Origin: Cellulosimicrobium cellulans
GTDB taxonomy: Bacteria > Actinomycetota > Actinomycetes > Actinomycetales > Cellulomonadaceae
Direction: 5' to 3'
Assembly: GCF_016921195.1 (NCBI RefSeq)
Contig: NZ_JAFGYF010000006.1
Coordinates: 124,001 to 188,000, forward strand
Length of the DNA stretch: 64,000 nt
This document shows positions 39,024 to 48,337 of this stretch, piece by piece (the stretch's first letter is position 1; each line of letters begins with the position of its first letter). The translations under genes were made by a program, and so were the position numbers. The notes beneath the pieces are model-generated. The model saw only the letters and a list, made by a program, of their open reading frames with translations, did not search any database and was not told the origin of the DNA.

Positions 39024-39404
39024 ATGAGCGACGCACGCAATCTCCTCGCCGCGCTCGACGCGTTCGACGGGCACTGGCAACCGCACCGCGTGACGAGCCT
39101 CAACGACGAGGACGTCAAGGTGGTCAAGGTGCTCGGCGAGTTCGTCTGGCACACCCACCCCGAGACCGACGAGCTGTTCCTCGTGCTCGCGGGCGAGCTG
39201 ACGATCGACCTGCGCGAGGACGGCGCCGAGCGCGCGGTCGTGCTGGGGCCGCACGACCTGTACGTGGTGCCGCGCGGCGTCGAGCACCGCCCGCGGGCCG
39301 CGGTCGAGACGTCCGCGGTGCTCGTCGAGCGCCGGGGGACGGTGAACACGGGCGACGCGGGCGGCGACCTCACGTCGCCGCTGCGCGAGCTGCCGAGCGA
39401 CTGA
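39024..39404 (+). CDS. Cupin-domain protein
   Basis: 126 residues. The two cupin motifs are present: WHTHPETDELFLVLAGEL (metal His/Glu) and LYVVPRGVEHRPRA (late His). The whole protein is one small jelly-roll barrel. Single cupins of this size may bind small ligands or act as isomerases; no function can be assigned. CAGGCT 7 nt before the ATG fits a leaderless start. Confidence 0.88.
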   Translation: MSDARNLLAALDAFDGHWQPHRVTSLNDEDVKVVKVLGEFVWHTHPETDELFLVLAGELTIDLREDGAERAVVLGPHDLYVVPRGVEHRPRAAVETSAVLVERRGTVNTGDAGGDLTSPLRELPSD

Positions 39405-39420
39405 CCGCTGCTGCCAGGAC

Positions 39421-39474
39421 GACCCGAGCGCCCGAGACCGGCCCTCGGTGCGGCGATCAGGGGACGCTCGGGTC
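39421..39474. terminator. Hairpin between convergent cupin and reductase genes
   Basis: GACCCGAGCG (39421-39430) pairs perfectly with CGCTCGGGTC (39465-39474). The loop holds a second stem (CCGAG...CTCGG). It probably serves both convergent genes. Confidence 0.6.
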
Positions 39475-39485
39475 GATCTGGCGGG
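39465..39485. repeat. Inverted repeat flanking the cupin gene, right copy
   Basis: Reverse complement of the 38926-38946 element with one difference in 21. It overlaps the right arm of the hairpin between the cupin and reductase genes. Confidence 0.7.
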
Positions 39486-39487
39486 AC

Positions 39488-40423
39488 TCAGACCCGGACG
39501 ACGACCTTCCCCCGCACGTGCCCCGACTGGCTCGCGCGATGCGCGTCGGCGGCGTCGGCGAGGTCGAACACCTCCGCGACCTCCGGACGCAGCAGGCCCT
39601 CGTCACCGAGGCGCGCGAGCTCAGCCAGGTCCGCGGTGTCGGGGCGCACCCACACGTAGTGCCCGCCGAGCTCGTCGCGCGCCCGGGCGTCCGTGATCGA
39701 GGCGACCGTGCCGCCGTCGCGCAGCACCTGCGGCACCGAGTCGAGCGCGTCGCCGCCCACGTAGTCGAGGACGACGTCGACGCCCTCGGGCGCGAGCGCC
39801 CGGACCCGGTCCGCGAGCCCGTCGCCGTAGGTCACCGGCTCCGCGCCGAGCGAGCGCAGGAAGTCGTGGTTGCGCTCGGACGCCGTGCCGATCACGCGCG
39901 CGCCGAGCGCCCGCGCGATCTGGACGGCGAAGGAGCCGACGCCGCCGGCCGCGGCGTGCACGAGGACCGTCTGTCCCTCGGCGACCCCCGCGCGCCGGAT
40001 CGTCTGGTAGGCGGTGAGGCCGGCGAGCGGCACGGCGGCCGCCTCCTCGAACGACCACGCCGCGGGCTTGCGCGCGAGCGTGCGGACCGGCGCCGCGACG
40101 AGCTCCGCGAACGTGCCGCCCGACAGCTCGCCGCCGACGACGTCCTTGCGCACGTACCCGTACACCTCGTCGCCCACCTGGAGCTCGGGGGTGTCCAGGC
40201 CGACGCGCTCGACGACGCCCGCGACGTCCCAGCCGGGGACGACGGGGAAGACGACGTCCATGATCTGGTCGAGGTACCCCTCGCGGACCTTCCAGTCCAC
40301 CGGGTTGACGCTCGCGGCACGCACGCGCACGAGCACGGAGTCGGGCCCGACCTTGGGGGTCGGGAGGTCGGTCGTCTCGAGGACGTCGGGGCCGCCGTAG
40401 CGGGAGTAGGTGATGGCTCGCAT
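39488..40423 (-). CDS. Zinc-independent quinone oxidoreductase-like MDR protein (NADP-dependent)
   Basis: 311 residues. The MDR fold is clear: MRAITYSRYGGPDVLETTDL, VNPVDWKVREG, PGWDVAGVVERVG, PLAGLTAYQTI and the nucleotide site VLVHAAAGGVGSFAVQIARA (about 150-169). Zinc ligands of alcohol dehydrogenases are absent, so it is a quinone/enone reductase type. It follows the VOC gene on the same strand after 44 bp. Confidence 0.92.
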   Translation of the reverse strand: MRAITYSRYGGPDVLETTDLPTPKVGPDSVLVRVRAASVNPVDWKVREGYLDQIMDVVFPVVPGWDVAGVVERVGLDTPELQVGDEVYGYVRKDVVGGELSGGTFAELVAAPVRTLARKPAAWSFEEAAAVPLAGLTAYQTIRRAGVAEGQTVLVHAAAGGVGSFAVQIARALGARVIGTASERNHDFLRSLGAEPVTYGDGLADRVRALAPEGVDVVLDYVGGDALDSVPQVLRDGGTVASITDARARDELGGHYVWVRPDTADLAELARLGDEGLLRPEVAEVFDLADAADAHRASQSGHVRGKVVVRV

Positions 40424-40467
40424 ACCGGCGGCAACCCCGGCGACGCCCGACCGATTCCCGCGGTGCG

Positions 40468-40875
40468 TCAGCCCTCGAACGCCGTCGGGTCCATGAAGAG
40501 GACCTCCCACTGGTGGCCGTCGAGGTCGGCGAAGCTCCGCGAGTACATGAAGCCGCCCTCCTCCTGCGGGTCCTTGACCGCGGTGGCGCCCGCGGCGAAC
40601 GCCGCGTCGGCGAGGCGGTCGACCTCCTGGCGCGTCTCGACGCTCAGCGCGTTGATGACCTCGGTCGTCGCGGTCGCGTCCGCGACCGCCTTGTTGGTGA
40701 ACTGCTTCGCGAACTCCTCCGTGAGGAGCATGACGTAGATCGTGTCGCTGATGACGATCGAGGACGCGTTCTCGTCCGTGAACTGCTCGTTCACCGTGTA
40801 CCCGAGCGCGGTGTAGAACGCCTTGGCGGCGTCGAGGTCCTTGACGGGCAGGTTGACGAAGATCTGCGTGCTCAT
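40468..40875 (-). CDS. VOC-family (glyoxalase/bleomycin-resistance) protein
   Basis: 135 residues, MSTQIFVNLPVKDLDAAKAF... with the paired beta-alpha-beta modules, FYTALGY and a late FADLDGHQWEVLFMDP (metal Glu). The predicted first metal ligand is not obvious, so it may not be a dioxygenase or isomerase. Probably cotranscribed with the MDR reductase behind it. Confidence 0.88.
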   Translation of the reverse strand: MSTQIFVNLPVKDLDAAKAFYTALGYTVNEQFTDENASSIVISDTIYVMLLTEEFAKQFTNKAVADATATTEVINALSVETRQEVDRLADAAFAAGATAVKDPQEEGGFMYSRSFADLDGHQWEVLFMDPTAFEG

Positions 40876-41064
40876 GCTGGTCCTCCGGTGTCGCGGGCGC
40901 CGGGCCCGAGGTGGGGTGTCGCGGGGGTAGACGTGCCGGCGCCGGAGAACTCATCGGCGAGGCGTGCCCGAAGGTCTGTCGCTCTGCCCCGGGGAGCGGT
41001 AGCGTCCGACGCAGGGCTCCGCGCACAGTTCTTCGAAGGACAGGTCGGCGGGGTGCCGGCCGGG

Positions 41065-41082
41065 GGACGCGACGTGGCGTCC
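41065..41082. promoter_or_regulatory. Palindrome upstream of the alpha/beta hydrolase
   Basis: GGACGC-GACGTG-GCGTCC: 6-bp perfect arms with a partly symmetric centre, 41 bp before the hydrolase ATG in an intergenic region of 248 bp. A possible operator; no regulator is adjacent. Confidence 0.35.
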
Positions 41083-41123
41083 TCGCTCTCCGTGAGCGCC
41101 ACCGAGCCCGAGAGGAACCGGCC

Positions 41124-41993
41124 ATGACCGACACCGACCGCACCAAGACCCCCGGCGAGGCGCCCGTCGGGGAGCCTCCCGGCCCCCGCCCCGACACCGT
41201 CGTGCTCGTGCACGGGCTCTGGATGACCCCCCGGAGCTGGGAGGGCTGGGTCGCGCACTTCGAGCAGAAAGGACTCACCGTCCTGACCCCCGGCTACCCC
41301 GGCTTCGAGATCGAGGTGGAGGGACTCCGGGAGAACCCGGAGCTCATCGCGAACCTCACCGTCCCCGAGACGGTCGACCACCTCGCGTCCATGATCGGGG
41401 CGCTCGACGCACCGCCCATCATCATGGGCCACTCGTTCGGGGGCACCCTCACCCAGCTCCTGCTCGCACGGGGACTCGGTGCCGCGGGCGTCGTCGTGGA
41501 CTCGGCGCCCACCGAGGGCGTCCGCGTCAACCCGGTCTCCCAGGCGCGCTCGCTGTTCCCGGCGCTGCGCAACCCCGCGAACCGTCGGCGCGCCGTCGGC
41601 TTCACGCCCGAGGAGTTCCACTACGCGTTCACGAACACGCTCACCGAGGAGGAGTCGCGCGCGGTGTGGGAGCGGTACGCGATCCCCGCGCCCGGCCACT
41701 GGGTGTGGGAGTACGGGCTCATCGCCAACTTCAAGCCCGGCCACCAGGACACGTGGGTCGACTACTCCGCGGACCGGGCGCCCCTGCTCTTCATCGCGGG
41801 GGAGAAGGACCACATCATGCCGCCGTCGGTGAACCGCTCGAACGCCAAGCACTGGGAGAGCTCGCCCGCGCTCACCGAGTACTACGAGTTCGCCGGCCGC
41901 GACCACTGGACGTGCGCGGCCCCGGGGTGGGAGGCCGTCGCGGACCACGCGCTCGACTGGGCGCTCACGCACGCGAGGTCGCCGCGTCCCTGA
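41124..41993 (+). CDS. Alpha/beta hydrolase
   Basis: 289 residues. VVLVHGLWMTPRSWEGW (oxyanion region, about 26-42), the nucleophile elbow IIMGHSFGGTL (Ser), a late acid (LFIAGEKDHIMPP) and the catalytic His in YYEFAGRDHWTCAAPGWE complete the triad. Substrate unknown. An Asp/Thr-rich start (MTDTDRTKTPGEAPVGEPPG) precedes the domain. GAGAGGAACC lies before the ATG. Confidence 0.9.
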   Translation: MTDTDRTKTPGEAPVGEPPGPRPDTVVLVHGLWMTPRSWEGWVAHFEQKGLTVLTPGYPGFEIEVEGLRENPELIANLTVPETVDHLASMIGALDAPPIIMGHSFGGTLTQLLLARGLGAAGVVVDSAPTEGVRVNPVSQARSLFPALRNPANRRRAVGFTPEEFHYAFTNTLTEEESRAVWERYAIPAPGHWVWEYGLIANFKPGHQDTWVDYSADRAPLLFIAGEKDHIMPPSVNRSNAKHWESSPALTEYYEFAGRDHWTCAAPGWEAVADHALDWALTHARSPRP

Positions 41994-42012
41994 CGGCTCG
42001 GGGCCCGCGGCG

Positions 42013-43230
42013 TCAGACGAGCACGTCGCCGTCGCGGGCCACGACCCGGCCGCCGGCCACGACGAGCGCGCGCCGCGGGGCGCGCACGACGGCGTCGGGC
42101 ACGTTCTCGGCGTCGACGAGCACGACGTCCGCGGGCGCGCCCACGACGAGGTCGTGCACGTCGCGGCCGACGAAGCGCGCGGCGTCGGACGACGCGATGC
42201 GCGCCGCGGTGACGAGCTCCTCGTCGTGGCGGAACCGGGAGAGGCGGGCGAGCTGGGTCGTGAGCGCGAGAAGGTCGCCGGTCCCGTAGGGCGACCACAG
42301 GTCGCGGATCCCGTCCGTGCCGAGCCCGACGGCGACGCCCGCCGCGCGCAGCGCGTGCACGGGGAGGGGTGCGGCGCCGATCGGTGCGACGGTCGTCATG
42401 GTGATGCCCGCCTCGCCCATGGCGGCGACGAGGTCCGCCTGGCGCGAAGACGGGACGTCGCCGACCGCGAAGCCGTGCGCCACGTTGACCTTCCCCTGGA
42501 GGCCCGCGCGCAGGGTGCGGTCGATCATGAGCTCGACCTGGAACGCGCCGAGGTCCCCGCCGTCGTGGAGGTGCACGTCGATCCCGACGCCGCGCCGCTC
42601 GGCGATCGCGAACAGCCCGTCGAGCTGGCCGACGGGGTCACGGTCGATCGACGCCGGGTCGAGCCCGCCGACGTGCTCCGCACCCGCGGCGGCGGCCGCG
42701 TCGAGCAGGTCGAGCACGCCGGGCCGGCGCAGCACGCCGTCCTGCGGGAACGCGACGATCTCGGCGTGCACGGCGCCGCCGAGCGCGGCGAGCGCCTCGC
42801 GCACGACCTCGATGCCGCGCAGTCCCAGGCCGAGGTCGACGTCCACGTGGGTGCGGATCGCCGTCGTGCCGTGGCGGACGAACTCGCGCAGCACGGCGAG
42901 CGTGACGTCGACGCCGGGGATGCCGAGCTCGTCGCGGTGCGCGCGCTCGTGCGCGATGCGTCCCTGCGTCGTCGCCTCGCCGCCGTAGCTCACCCAGGGC
43001 CGGCCCCACCAGCTCTTGTCGACGTGCGCGTGGGCGTTGACGAGGCCCGGGAGCGCGAGCAGGCCGCGGCCGTCCACGACCCCCGGACCCGACGGCGCGG
43101 GCGCGGCAGCGTCGTGCGGCGTCACCGCGACGATGCGCCCGTCGGCGACGTGCAGGTCGACGCGCTCGCCGCCCCACGGGCGCACTTCGCGCAGGACCGT
43201 GACGGTCTCGGGGGCGTTCGGGCTGGTCAT
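42013..43230 (-). CDS. CodA-like amidohydrolase
   Basis: 405 residues. GLVNAHAHVDKSWWG (HxH metal site), THVDVDLGLGL, HLHDGGDLG, NVAHGFAVGDV and LGTDGIRDLWSPYGTGD match cytosine deaminase-like enzymes (the last is the CodA-type Asp region). It hydrolyses or deaminates a cyclic amide or amine; cytosine is only one possibility. The start overlaps the lipoprotein stop by 4 bp, so the two work from one mRNA. Confidence 0.88.
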   Translation of the reverse strand: MTSPNAPETVTVLREVRPWGGERVDLHVADGRIVAVTPHDAAAPAPSGPGVVDGRGLLALPGLVNAHAHVDKSWWGRPWVSYGGEATTQGRIAHERAHRDELGIPGVDVTLAVLREFVRHGTTAIRTHVDVDLGLGLRGIEVVREALAALGGAVHAEIVAFPQDGVLRRPGVLDLLDAAAAAGAEHVGGLDPASIDRDPVGQLDGLFAIAERRGVGIDVHLHDGGDLGAFQVELMIDRTLRAGLQGKVNVAHGFAVGDVPSSRQADLVAAMGEAGITMTTVAPIGAAPLPVHALRAAGVAVGLGTDGIRDLWSPYGTGDLLALTTQLARLSRFRHDEELVTAARIASSDAARFVGRDVHDLVVGAPADVVLVDAENVPDAVVRAPRRALVVAGGRVVARDGDVLV

Positions 43231-44486
43231 GCGGCGGGTCCTTCCGGGAGCGGGACGACGACCTGGGGCCGTCCGGGGATCTGGATCTCGTACGTGGCGA
43301 GGGTGCTGAGGTCGACGACGGTCGCGCCGTCCCACGCCTCGGCCTGCGTGTACCCGCCGGCGAGCACGGCGTTCAGGCTTCCGGTCGCGGGGTCGGTCCA
43401 CGTGGTCGCGGTCTCGTGCCGGCGCGTGAGCGGCGCGACCTGCTCGGCCCTGGTCGCGGGGTCGAGCACCGCCACGTTCGGTCCGCCCGCGGCGTTGCCG
43501 AACGGGCCGTTGCCCACGACCACGATGCGGCCGTCGGGAGCGCGCGCGACGCCGTGCTGGTGGCTGTCCGCCGTGGAGGGCACGCTCGTCGTCGTGCCGG
43601 TGGCCGGGTCGAGGCGGACCAGCACCCGGCCCTGGTAAGGGAGCAGGAGCGTGCCGTCGTCGTCGAGGACGGCGTAGTGCGGCTTCTCGAACGACGCGAG
43701 CCCGCCCTCGGTGCCGAACGGCGCGACCTCGATGCGCCGCGCCTCGAACGTCGTGGTGTCGACGACGTGCACGGAGAACTCGTCGTGGTCGACGGTGTAG
43801 ACCTCGCTGCCGTCGGCCGCGACGAGCACGTCGAAAGGGCGTAGGCCGACAGGGGTGCTCGCGAGCACCTCGCGCGACGCGACGTCGAGGGTCTCGAGCG
43901 TCGACGAGTCGCCGCGGTGCACCGCCACGTAGACGCGCGTCCCGTCGGGCGACACGGCGATGCCCATTCCGCCGCGGCGGTGCTCGCCGTACCCGACCCG
44001 GGACGGCGCGTCCCGGTAGGGGACGAGGTCGACGCGCTCGCGCGTCGCGAGGTCGACGACCGCGACCCCCTGCGCCGTCGAGACGTACGCGCGAATCGTC
44101 GGGGCGTGCACGGCGACGCCCCACGGCGCTTCCCCGACCTCGATGCGGTCGACGACGGCGCTGCCCTCGCGGATCGTCGGGTCGACGACGGCGAGCCCGT
44201 CGGACTCGGCCTCGGTGGCCAGCAGGTAGCGCGCAGGCACCTCGGCCGGTTCCTCGGGGGTCGTCGGCTCGGTGGTCGGGGCCGACGCGGGCTCCGTGGG
44301 CGAGGGCCGCACGACGTCCGGGGTCGCCGGGGGAGCCGACGAGGTGGCGTCGCTCGCGATGCCGTGCGAGCAGGCGGCGAGACCCGCGACGACGACCGTG
44401 GTCGCCCACGCCGCGACGGCGCCCCGGGGGAGGCGCATGCGACGGCTCGTCGGTGCGGCGCCACCGGGACGGGGGACGGGAGCCAT
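43227..44486 (-). CDS. Lipoprotein with YncE-like beta-propeller
   Basis: 419 residues from ATG 44486 (an ATG at 44438 would give a more usual signal peptide). A lipobox, VAGLAACSHG, ends the signal sequence, followed by a Pro/Thr-rich spacer and six or seven propeller blades (repeated GVAVHAPT, IAVSPDGTRVYVAVHR, VARAPDGRIVVVGN). Propellers of this kind often bind metals or partners at the cell surface. It is coupled to the amidohydrolase and preceded by TGGTATACCA. Confidence 0.85.
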   Translation of the reverse strand: MAPVPRPGGAAPTSRRMRLPRGAVAAWATTVVVAGLAACSHGIASDATSSAPPATPDVVRPSPTEPASAPTTEPTTPEEPAEVPARYLLATEAESDGLAVVDPTIREGSAVVDRIEVGEAPWGVAVHAPTIRAYVSTAQGVAVVDLATRERVDLVPYRDAPSRVGYGEHRRGGMGIAVSPDGTRVYVAVHRGDSSTLETLDVASREVLASTPVGLRPFDVLVAADGSEVYTVDHDEFSVHVVDTTTFEARRIEVAPFGTEGGLASFEKPHYAVLDDDGTLLLPYQGRVLVRLDPATGTTTSVPSTADSHQHGVARAPDGRIVVVGNGPFGNAAGGPNVAVLDPATRAEQVAPLTRRHETATTWTDPATGSLNAVLAGGYTQAEAWDGATVVDLSTLATYEIQIPGRPQVVVPLPEGPAA

Positions 44487-44493
44487 GGCGAAA

Positions 44494-44503
44494 TGGTATA
44501 CCA
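44494..44503. promoter_or_regulatory. TGGTATACCA palindrome at the lipoprotein-amidohydrolase operon
   Basis: A perfect 10-bp palindrome 8 bp before the ATG. It resembles GntR-type half-site geometry and its GGTATACC core could also serve as a -10 box. The 250 bp between here and ligD shows no convincing gene. Confidence 0.45.
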
Positions 44504-44752
44504 ATGCTCCCGGGCGTCGGCCTGCGGGGTGGGCGCCTCTGCGGGCCGGGGCTCCAGCACGACGACCGCCGTGTCGGGGTGCGCCTCGGGGTCGAGCCAC
44601 CACGCCGACTCGGGCGCGGCCAGCCGTTCATCGCGAGCGTGACGAGGTTCGGACCGTCCTCGAAGTCATGGTCACCGTCCAGCGTCGGAGGGGAGCCGAG
44701 GAACCTCGACGCAGCAAACGGTCCCGCGGGCCGGGCCGACGTCAACGGCCCG

Positions 44753-47338
44753 TCAGTGGTCGAGGGTCGCGGGCTCCTCGCGCACGACGTCGGCCGGCGA
44801 CTTGTCCCGCCGCCACCCCTTCCACACGGGGTGCCGCAGCTTGCCGAACGGGATGTCGTCGCCCTCGCCCTCGCCGGGCCCCGTCCACTCGGCGTAGACG
44901 ACCTCGGCGACCCGCCGCGGCGACACCCACCGCGCGTCGCGCGCGTCCTCGCGGGGCACGCCCGTCGCGGGCGCCGTGGTGCGCTCGATCCGGCCGAGCT
45001 CGGCGACGAGGTCGCGCCGCTCCGCGTCGGTGAAGCCCGACCCGACGCGGCCCACGTAGACCAGCCGGTCGCCGTCGGGCACCGCGAGCAGGAGCGACCC
45101 GACGAGGTGCGTCCGCTCGCCGTGCCCCGGCCGCCACCCCACGACGACGACCTCCTGGGACTGCGCGTGCTTGAGCTTGAGCCACAGCGCCGAGCGGCGG
45201 CCCGACGAGTAGGTGCCGTCGCGCCGCTTGGCGACGACGCCCTCCAGCCCGAGCCGCCTGGACGTCTCCATCGCCGCGTCGAGGTCGCCGTCGAACGCGG
45301 GCGGCACGTGGACCGGCGCGCGGGCGTCGCCGAGCACGTCCTCGAGCACCGCGCGGCGCTCGTCGTACGGGCGCTTGGCGAGCGACCGGCCGGCGGTCTC
45401 CAGGAGGTCGAACACCATGAGGTCGACCGTGACGCGACGGCGCGCCGCGGCGACGTCGCCCGGCTTGGCGATGTTCGCGCGCTGCTGCAGGCGCCGGAAG
45501 CTCGGCCGCCCCCGCGCGTCGAGCGCGACGATCTCGCCGTCCAGCACGACCGGCAGCGCCTCGGCCGGGACCTGCTCGGCCAGCGCCTGGAGCTCCGGGT
45601 ACGTCACCGTCATGTCCTTGCCCGAGCGGCTCACGAGCCGCACCTGGCCCTGCGACACGTGCGCGAGCGCGCGGAACCCGTCCCACTTCATCTCGAACGC
45701 CCACGCGTCGTCGTCGTGCAGGTCGCCCGCCGATGCAGGCGAGGCGAGCATCGGCCGCCAGTCCGTCCGCGCGGGGGGCGGCTCGTCGTGCTCGTAGCGC
45801 TGCTCGTGGTCGGGTGGGGTGGCGGCCGGGGCGCTCGCGAGCGACCCACCCGCCTTCTTCGTCTCACCACGCGGCGCCATGAGGTGGATGAGCCAGTTGT
45901 CCTCGTCGCGGCCGTCGCGGCCGCCCGTGTGGATGAGCGCGAGGCGGCGCGTGCCGTGCCGCTCGCCGTGGAGCGTGACGATGACCTCCTCGCCGTCGCG
46001 CCACTTCTCGAGCTCGTACGTGCCGGCGTCCCAGATGGTCACCTCGCCCGCGCCGTACTCGCCCTTCGGGATCGTGCCCTCGAACGACCCGTACGCGAGC
46101 GGGTGGTCCTCGGTCTGGACGGCGAGGTGGTTCTTCTTGGGGTCGGTCGGCTCGCCGCGGGGCAGCGCCCAGCTCACGAGGACGCCGTCGTGCTCGAGCC
46201 GGAAGTCCCAGTGCAGGCGCCGGGCGTGGTGCTCCTGGATGACGAAGCTGTTGCCCGCGCTCGGCGGCGGGGCCTCGTCCGGGACGGGCTCGGGCGTGCG
46301 CTGCGCGTCGCGCATGGAGCGGTAGCGGTGCAGGCGGTCGGGCCGGTCGTCGCCCGCGCCGCCGTCCGTGGTGTCGCTGCCCGACGTCGCGCCGCCCTTG
46401 CGGTCGAACGTCGCCATGCGCTCGGGCGTGGGCTCGAGCGCGGAGAGGTGGCCCAGCGTGAGCGCGGCGAGCGGGTCGCCGATCGTCCGCACACGCTCGA
46501 CGACCTCGTCGGCGTCGAGGTGGCGCAGGTCCGGGTCGTCGAGCTCCTCCCACGTGCGCGGCGCGGCGACGGTCGGGTGCTCGCGCCCACGCAGGGAGTA
46601 CGGCGCGATCGTCGTCTTGTTGCCGTTGTTCTGGCTCCAGTCGACGAGCACCTTGCCGCCGCGCAGTGACTTCTTCATGTCGCTCACGACGAGGTCGGGA
46701 TGCTCGGCCTCGAGGTAGCGCGCGAGCTCGTGCGCGACGGCGGAGACGGCCGTGGCGTCCTGCTTGCCGTCGAGCGCGGCGTACAGGTGGATGCCCTTGG
46801 ACCCGCTCGTCACGGGCAGCGGGTCGAGACCCATGCCCTGGAGGATCTGCCGCGCCTGCCGCGCGACCTCCGCGCACTCGGCGAGCCCGGCCCCGGGCCC
46901 GGGGTCGAGGTCGAGGACGAGCCGGTCCGGGTTGAGGTGGACGCCGGTGCGGCCGAACTGCCACTGCGGCACGTGCAGCTCGAGCGACGCCGTCTGGCCG
47001 AGCCACGTGAGGGTCGCCAGGTCGTTGACGAGCACGTAGTCGTTCGCGCTGCTCTTGTGCTGGATGCGGCGCGTGCGCACCCACGACGGCACGCCCTGGC
47101 CGGCGTTCTTCTGGAAGAACACCTGCCCGTCGACGCCGTCCGGCCAGCGTTTGCGCGTCGCGGCCCGGTTGGCGCAGTGGGGGAGCATGACGTCGGCGAC
47201 CGCCGCGAGGTACGCGAGCACGTCCGCCTTCGTCGTGCCGGTGGCGGGGTAGAGGACCTTGTCGAGGTTCGTGAGCCGCAGGCGGTGGCCACCGACGTTC
47301 ACCGTCTCGCCCGCGCCGCGGCTCGATGTCGTGGCCAT
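44753..47338 (-). CDS. ligD: Multifunctional NHEJ DNA ligase LigD (POL-PE-LIG)
   Basis: 861 residues from ATG 47338. Order is polymerase/primase (about 10-290; catalytic DLDPGPGAG), phosphoesterase (about 350-490; HHARRLHWDFRLEHDG) and ATP-dependent ligase (about 530-861; adenylated Lys in FEMKWDGFRAL, LDGEIVALD). The order follows mycobacterial LigD. With Ku it joins double-strand breaks, filling gaps and resecting 3' ends. ku lies 5 kb away. The final PVWKGWRRDKSPADVV is a typical ligase tail. Confidence 0.95.
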   Translation of the reverse strand: MATTSSRGAGETVNVGGHRLRLTNLDKVLYPATGTTKADVLAYLAAVADVMLPHCANRAATRKRWPDGVDGQVFFQKNAGQGVPSWVRTRRIQHKSSANDYVLVNDLATLTWLGQTASLELHVPQWQFGRTGVHLNPDRLVLDLDPGPGAGLAECAEVARQARQILQGMGLDPLPVTSGSKGIHLYAALDGKQDATAVSAVAHELARYLEAEHPDLVVSDMKKSLRGGKVLVDWSQNNGNKTTIAPYSLRGREHPTVAAPRTWEELDDPDLRHLDADEVVERVRTIGDPLAALTLGHLSALEPTPERMATFDRKGGATSGSDTTDGGAGDDRPDRLHRYRSMRDAQRTPEPVPDEAPPPSAGNSFVIQEHHARRLHWDFRLEHDGVLVSWALPRGEPTDPKKNHLAVQTEDHPLAYGSFEGTIPKGEYGAGEVTIWDAGTYELEKWRDGEEVIVTLHGERHGTRRLALIHTGGRDGRDEDNWLIHLMAPRGETKKAGGSLASAPAATPPDHEQRYEHDEPPPARTDWRPMLASPASAGDLHDDDAWAFEMKWDGFRALAHVSQGQVRLVSRSGKDMTVTYPELQALAEQVPAEALPVVLDGEIVALDARGRPSFRRLQQRANIAKPGDVAAARRRVTVDLMVFDLLETAGRSLAKRPYDERRAVLEDVLGDARAPVHVPPAFDGDLDAAMETSRRLGLEGVVAKRRDGTYSSGRRSALWLKLKHAQSQEVVVVGWRPGHGERTHLVGSLLLAVPDGDRLVYVGRVGSGFTDAERRDLVAELGRIERTTAPATGVPREDARDARWVSPRRVAEVVYAEWTGPGEGEGDDIPFGKLRHPVWKGWRRDKSPADVVREEPATLDH

Positions 47339-47518
47339 GGGCCCATCGTGGCGTGCACGGGGCGCCGCCGCCCGCGGGACGGGAGCGGACGAGGGACCGA
47401 GGGCCCTGTCCGCGGGCCGTCGCGGGAACTTCCCGGCGTCCCCGACCGTGCACACTGGGGGAGGCGGTCCGACCATCCAGGGAGACCGCCGGGACGAGGC
47501 CGCACCGAGAGGACCACC

Positions 47519-48292
47519 GTGACGCACCTGACGACCGACGACGTGCCGCTCCCTGCGGAGCTCGGTCCCCGCGTCCGCGAGTTCCGTCGCCTGATGATGA
47601 ACTACAAGTTCGGCATCGACGAGGTGATGACCAAGATCACGGTCCTGCGCGACGAGTTCCGGCACATGCACGAGGACAACCCCATCGAGCATCTGGGCTC
47701 GCGCCTGAAGTCGTTCGACTCGATCGTCGCCAAGGCGCGGCGCAAGGGGATCCCCCTCACCCCGGAGGGCGTGCGGGACAACATGTTCGACGTCGCGGGC
47801 GTGCGCGTGACGTGCGCGTTCGTCTCCGACATCTACCGCGTGCGGGACCTGCTCGTCGGGCAGCGCGACCTCACGGTGCTCGAGGAGCGCGACTACATCG
47901 CCCGCCCCAAGGGCAACGGGTACAAGAGCCTGCACCTCATCGTCCAGGTGCCGGTGTTCCTGTCGGACCGCGTCGAGGACGTCGTGGTCGAGATCCAGCT
48001 CCGCACGATCGCCATGGACTTCTGGGCGAGCCTCGAGCACAAGATCTACTACAAGTACCAGCGGGACGTGCCGCAGCACCTCACCGACGCTCTCAAGCTC
48101 GCGGCCGACGTCGCCGCGACCCTCGACACGACGATGGAGCGGATCCACGACGAGGTCCGCGGCCTCGACGGCGTGCCCGAGCCGGTCGAGAACACCGACG
48201 AGCTCGCCACGCCGCGCGAGGTGATGGAGAGCTTCATGCGGACGGCGCAGGTCGCCGACGAGGCGTTCCACGAACGCCGCCACGACGGCTGA
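47519..48292 (+). CDS. Small alarmone synthetase (RelQ/YjbM-like GTP pyrophosphokinase)
   Basis: 257 residues from a GTG with GAGAGG upstream. RelA/SpoT synthetase motifs are clear: RLKSFDSIVAKARRKG, DVAGVRVTCAFVSDIYRV, YIARPKGNGYKSLHLIVQVP and VEIQLRTIAMDFWASLEHKI. There is no HD hydrolase, TGS or ACT domain, so it only makes (p)ppGpp or pGpp. It diverges from ligD; no link to repair is known. Confidence 0.93.
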   Translation: MTHLTTDDVPLPAELGPRVREFRRLMMNYKFGIDEVMTKITVLRDEFRHMHEDNPIEHLGSRLKSFDSIVAKARRKGIPLTPEGVRDNMFDVAGVRVTCAFVSDIYRVRDLLVGQRDLTVLEERDYIARPKGNGYKSLHLIVQVPVFLSDRVEDVVVEIQLRTIAMDFWASLEHKIYYKYQRDVPQHLTDALKLAADVAATLDTTMERIHDEVRGLDGVPEPVENTDELATPREVMESFMRTAQVADEAFHERRHDG

Positions 48293-48337
48293 CGCCGACC
48301 ACCCGTGGGCGTGCGGCGTCCGCCGTCGCCGGAGGGC

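Noticed and set aside
44504-44752. Possible gene fragment (minus strand, ESAWWLDPEAHPD...)
   Set aside because: Looks locally protein-like but is closed by an upstream TGA, has no start codon and runs into the lipoprotein gene in another frame; possibly decayed sequence, not supportable.
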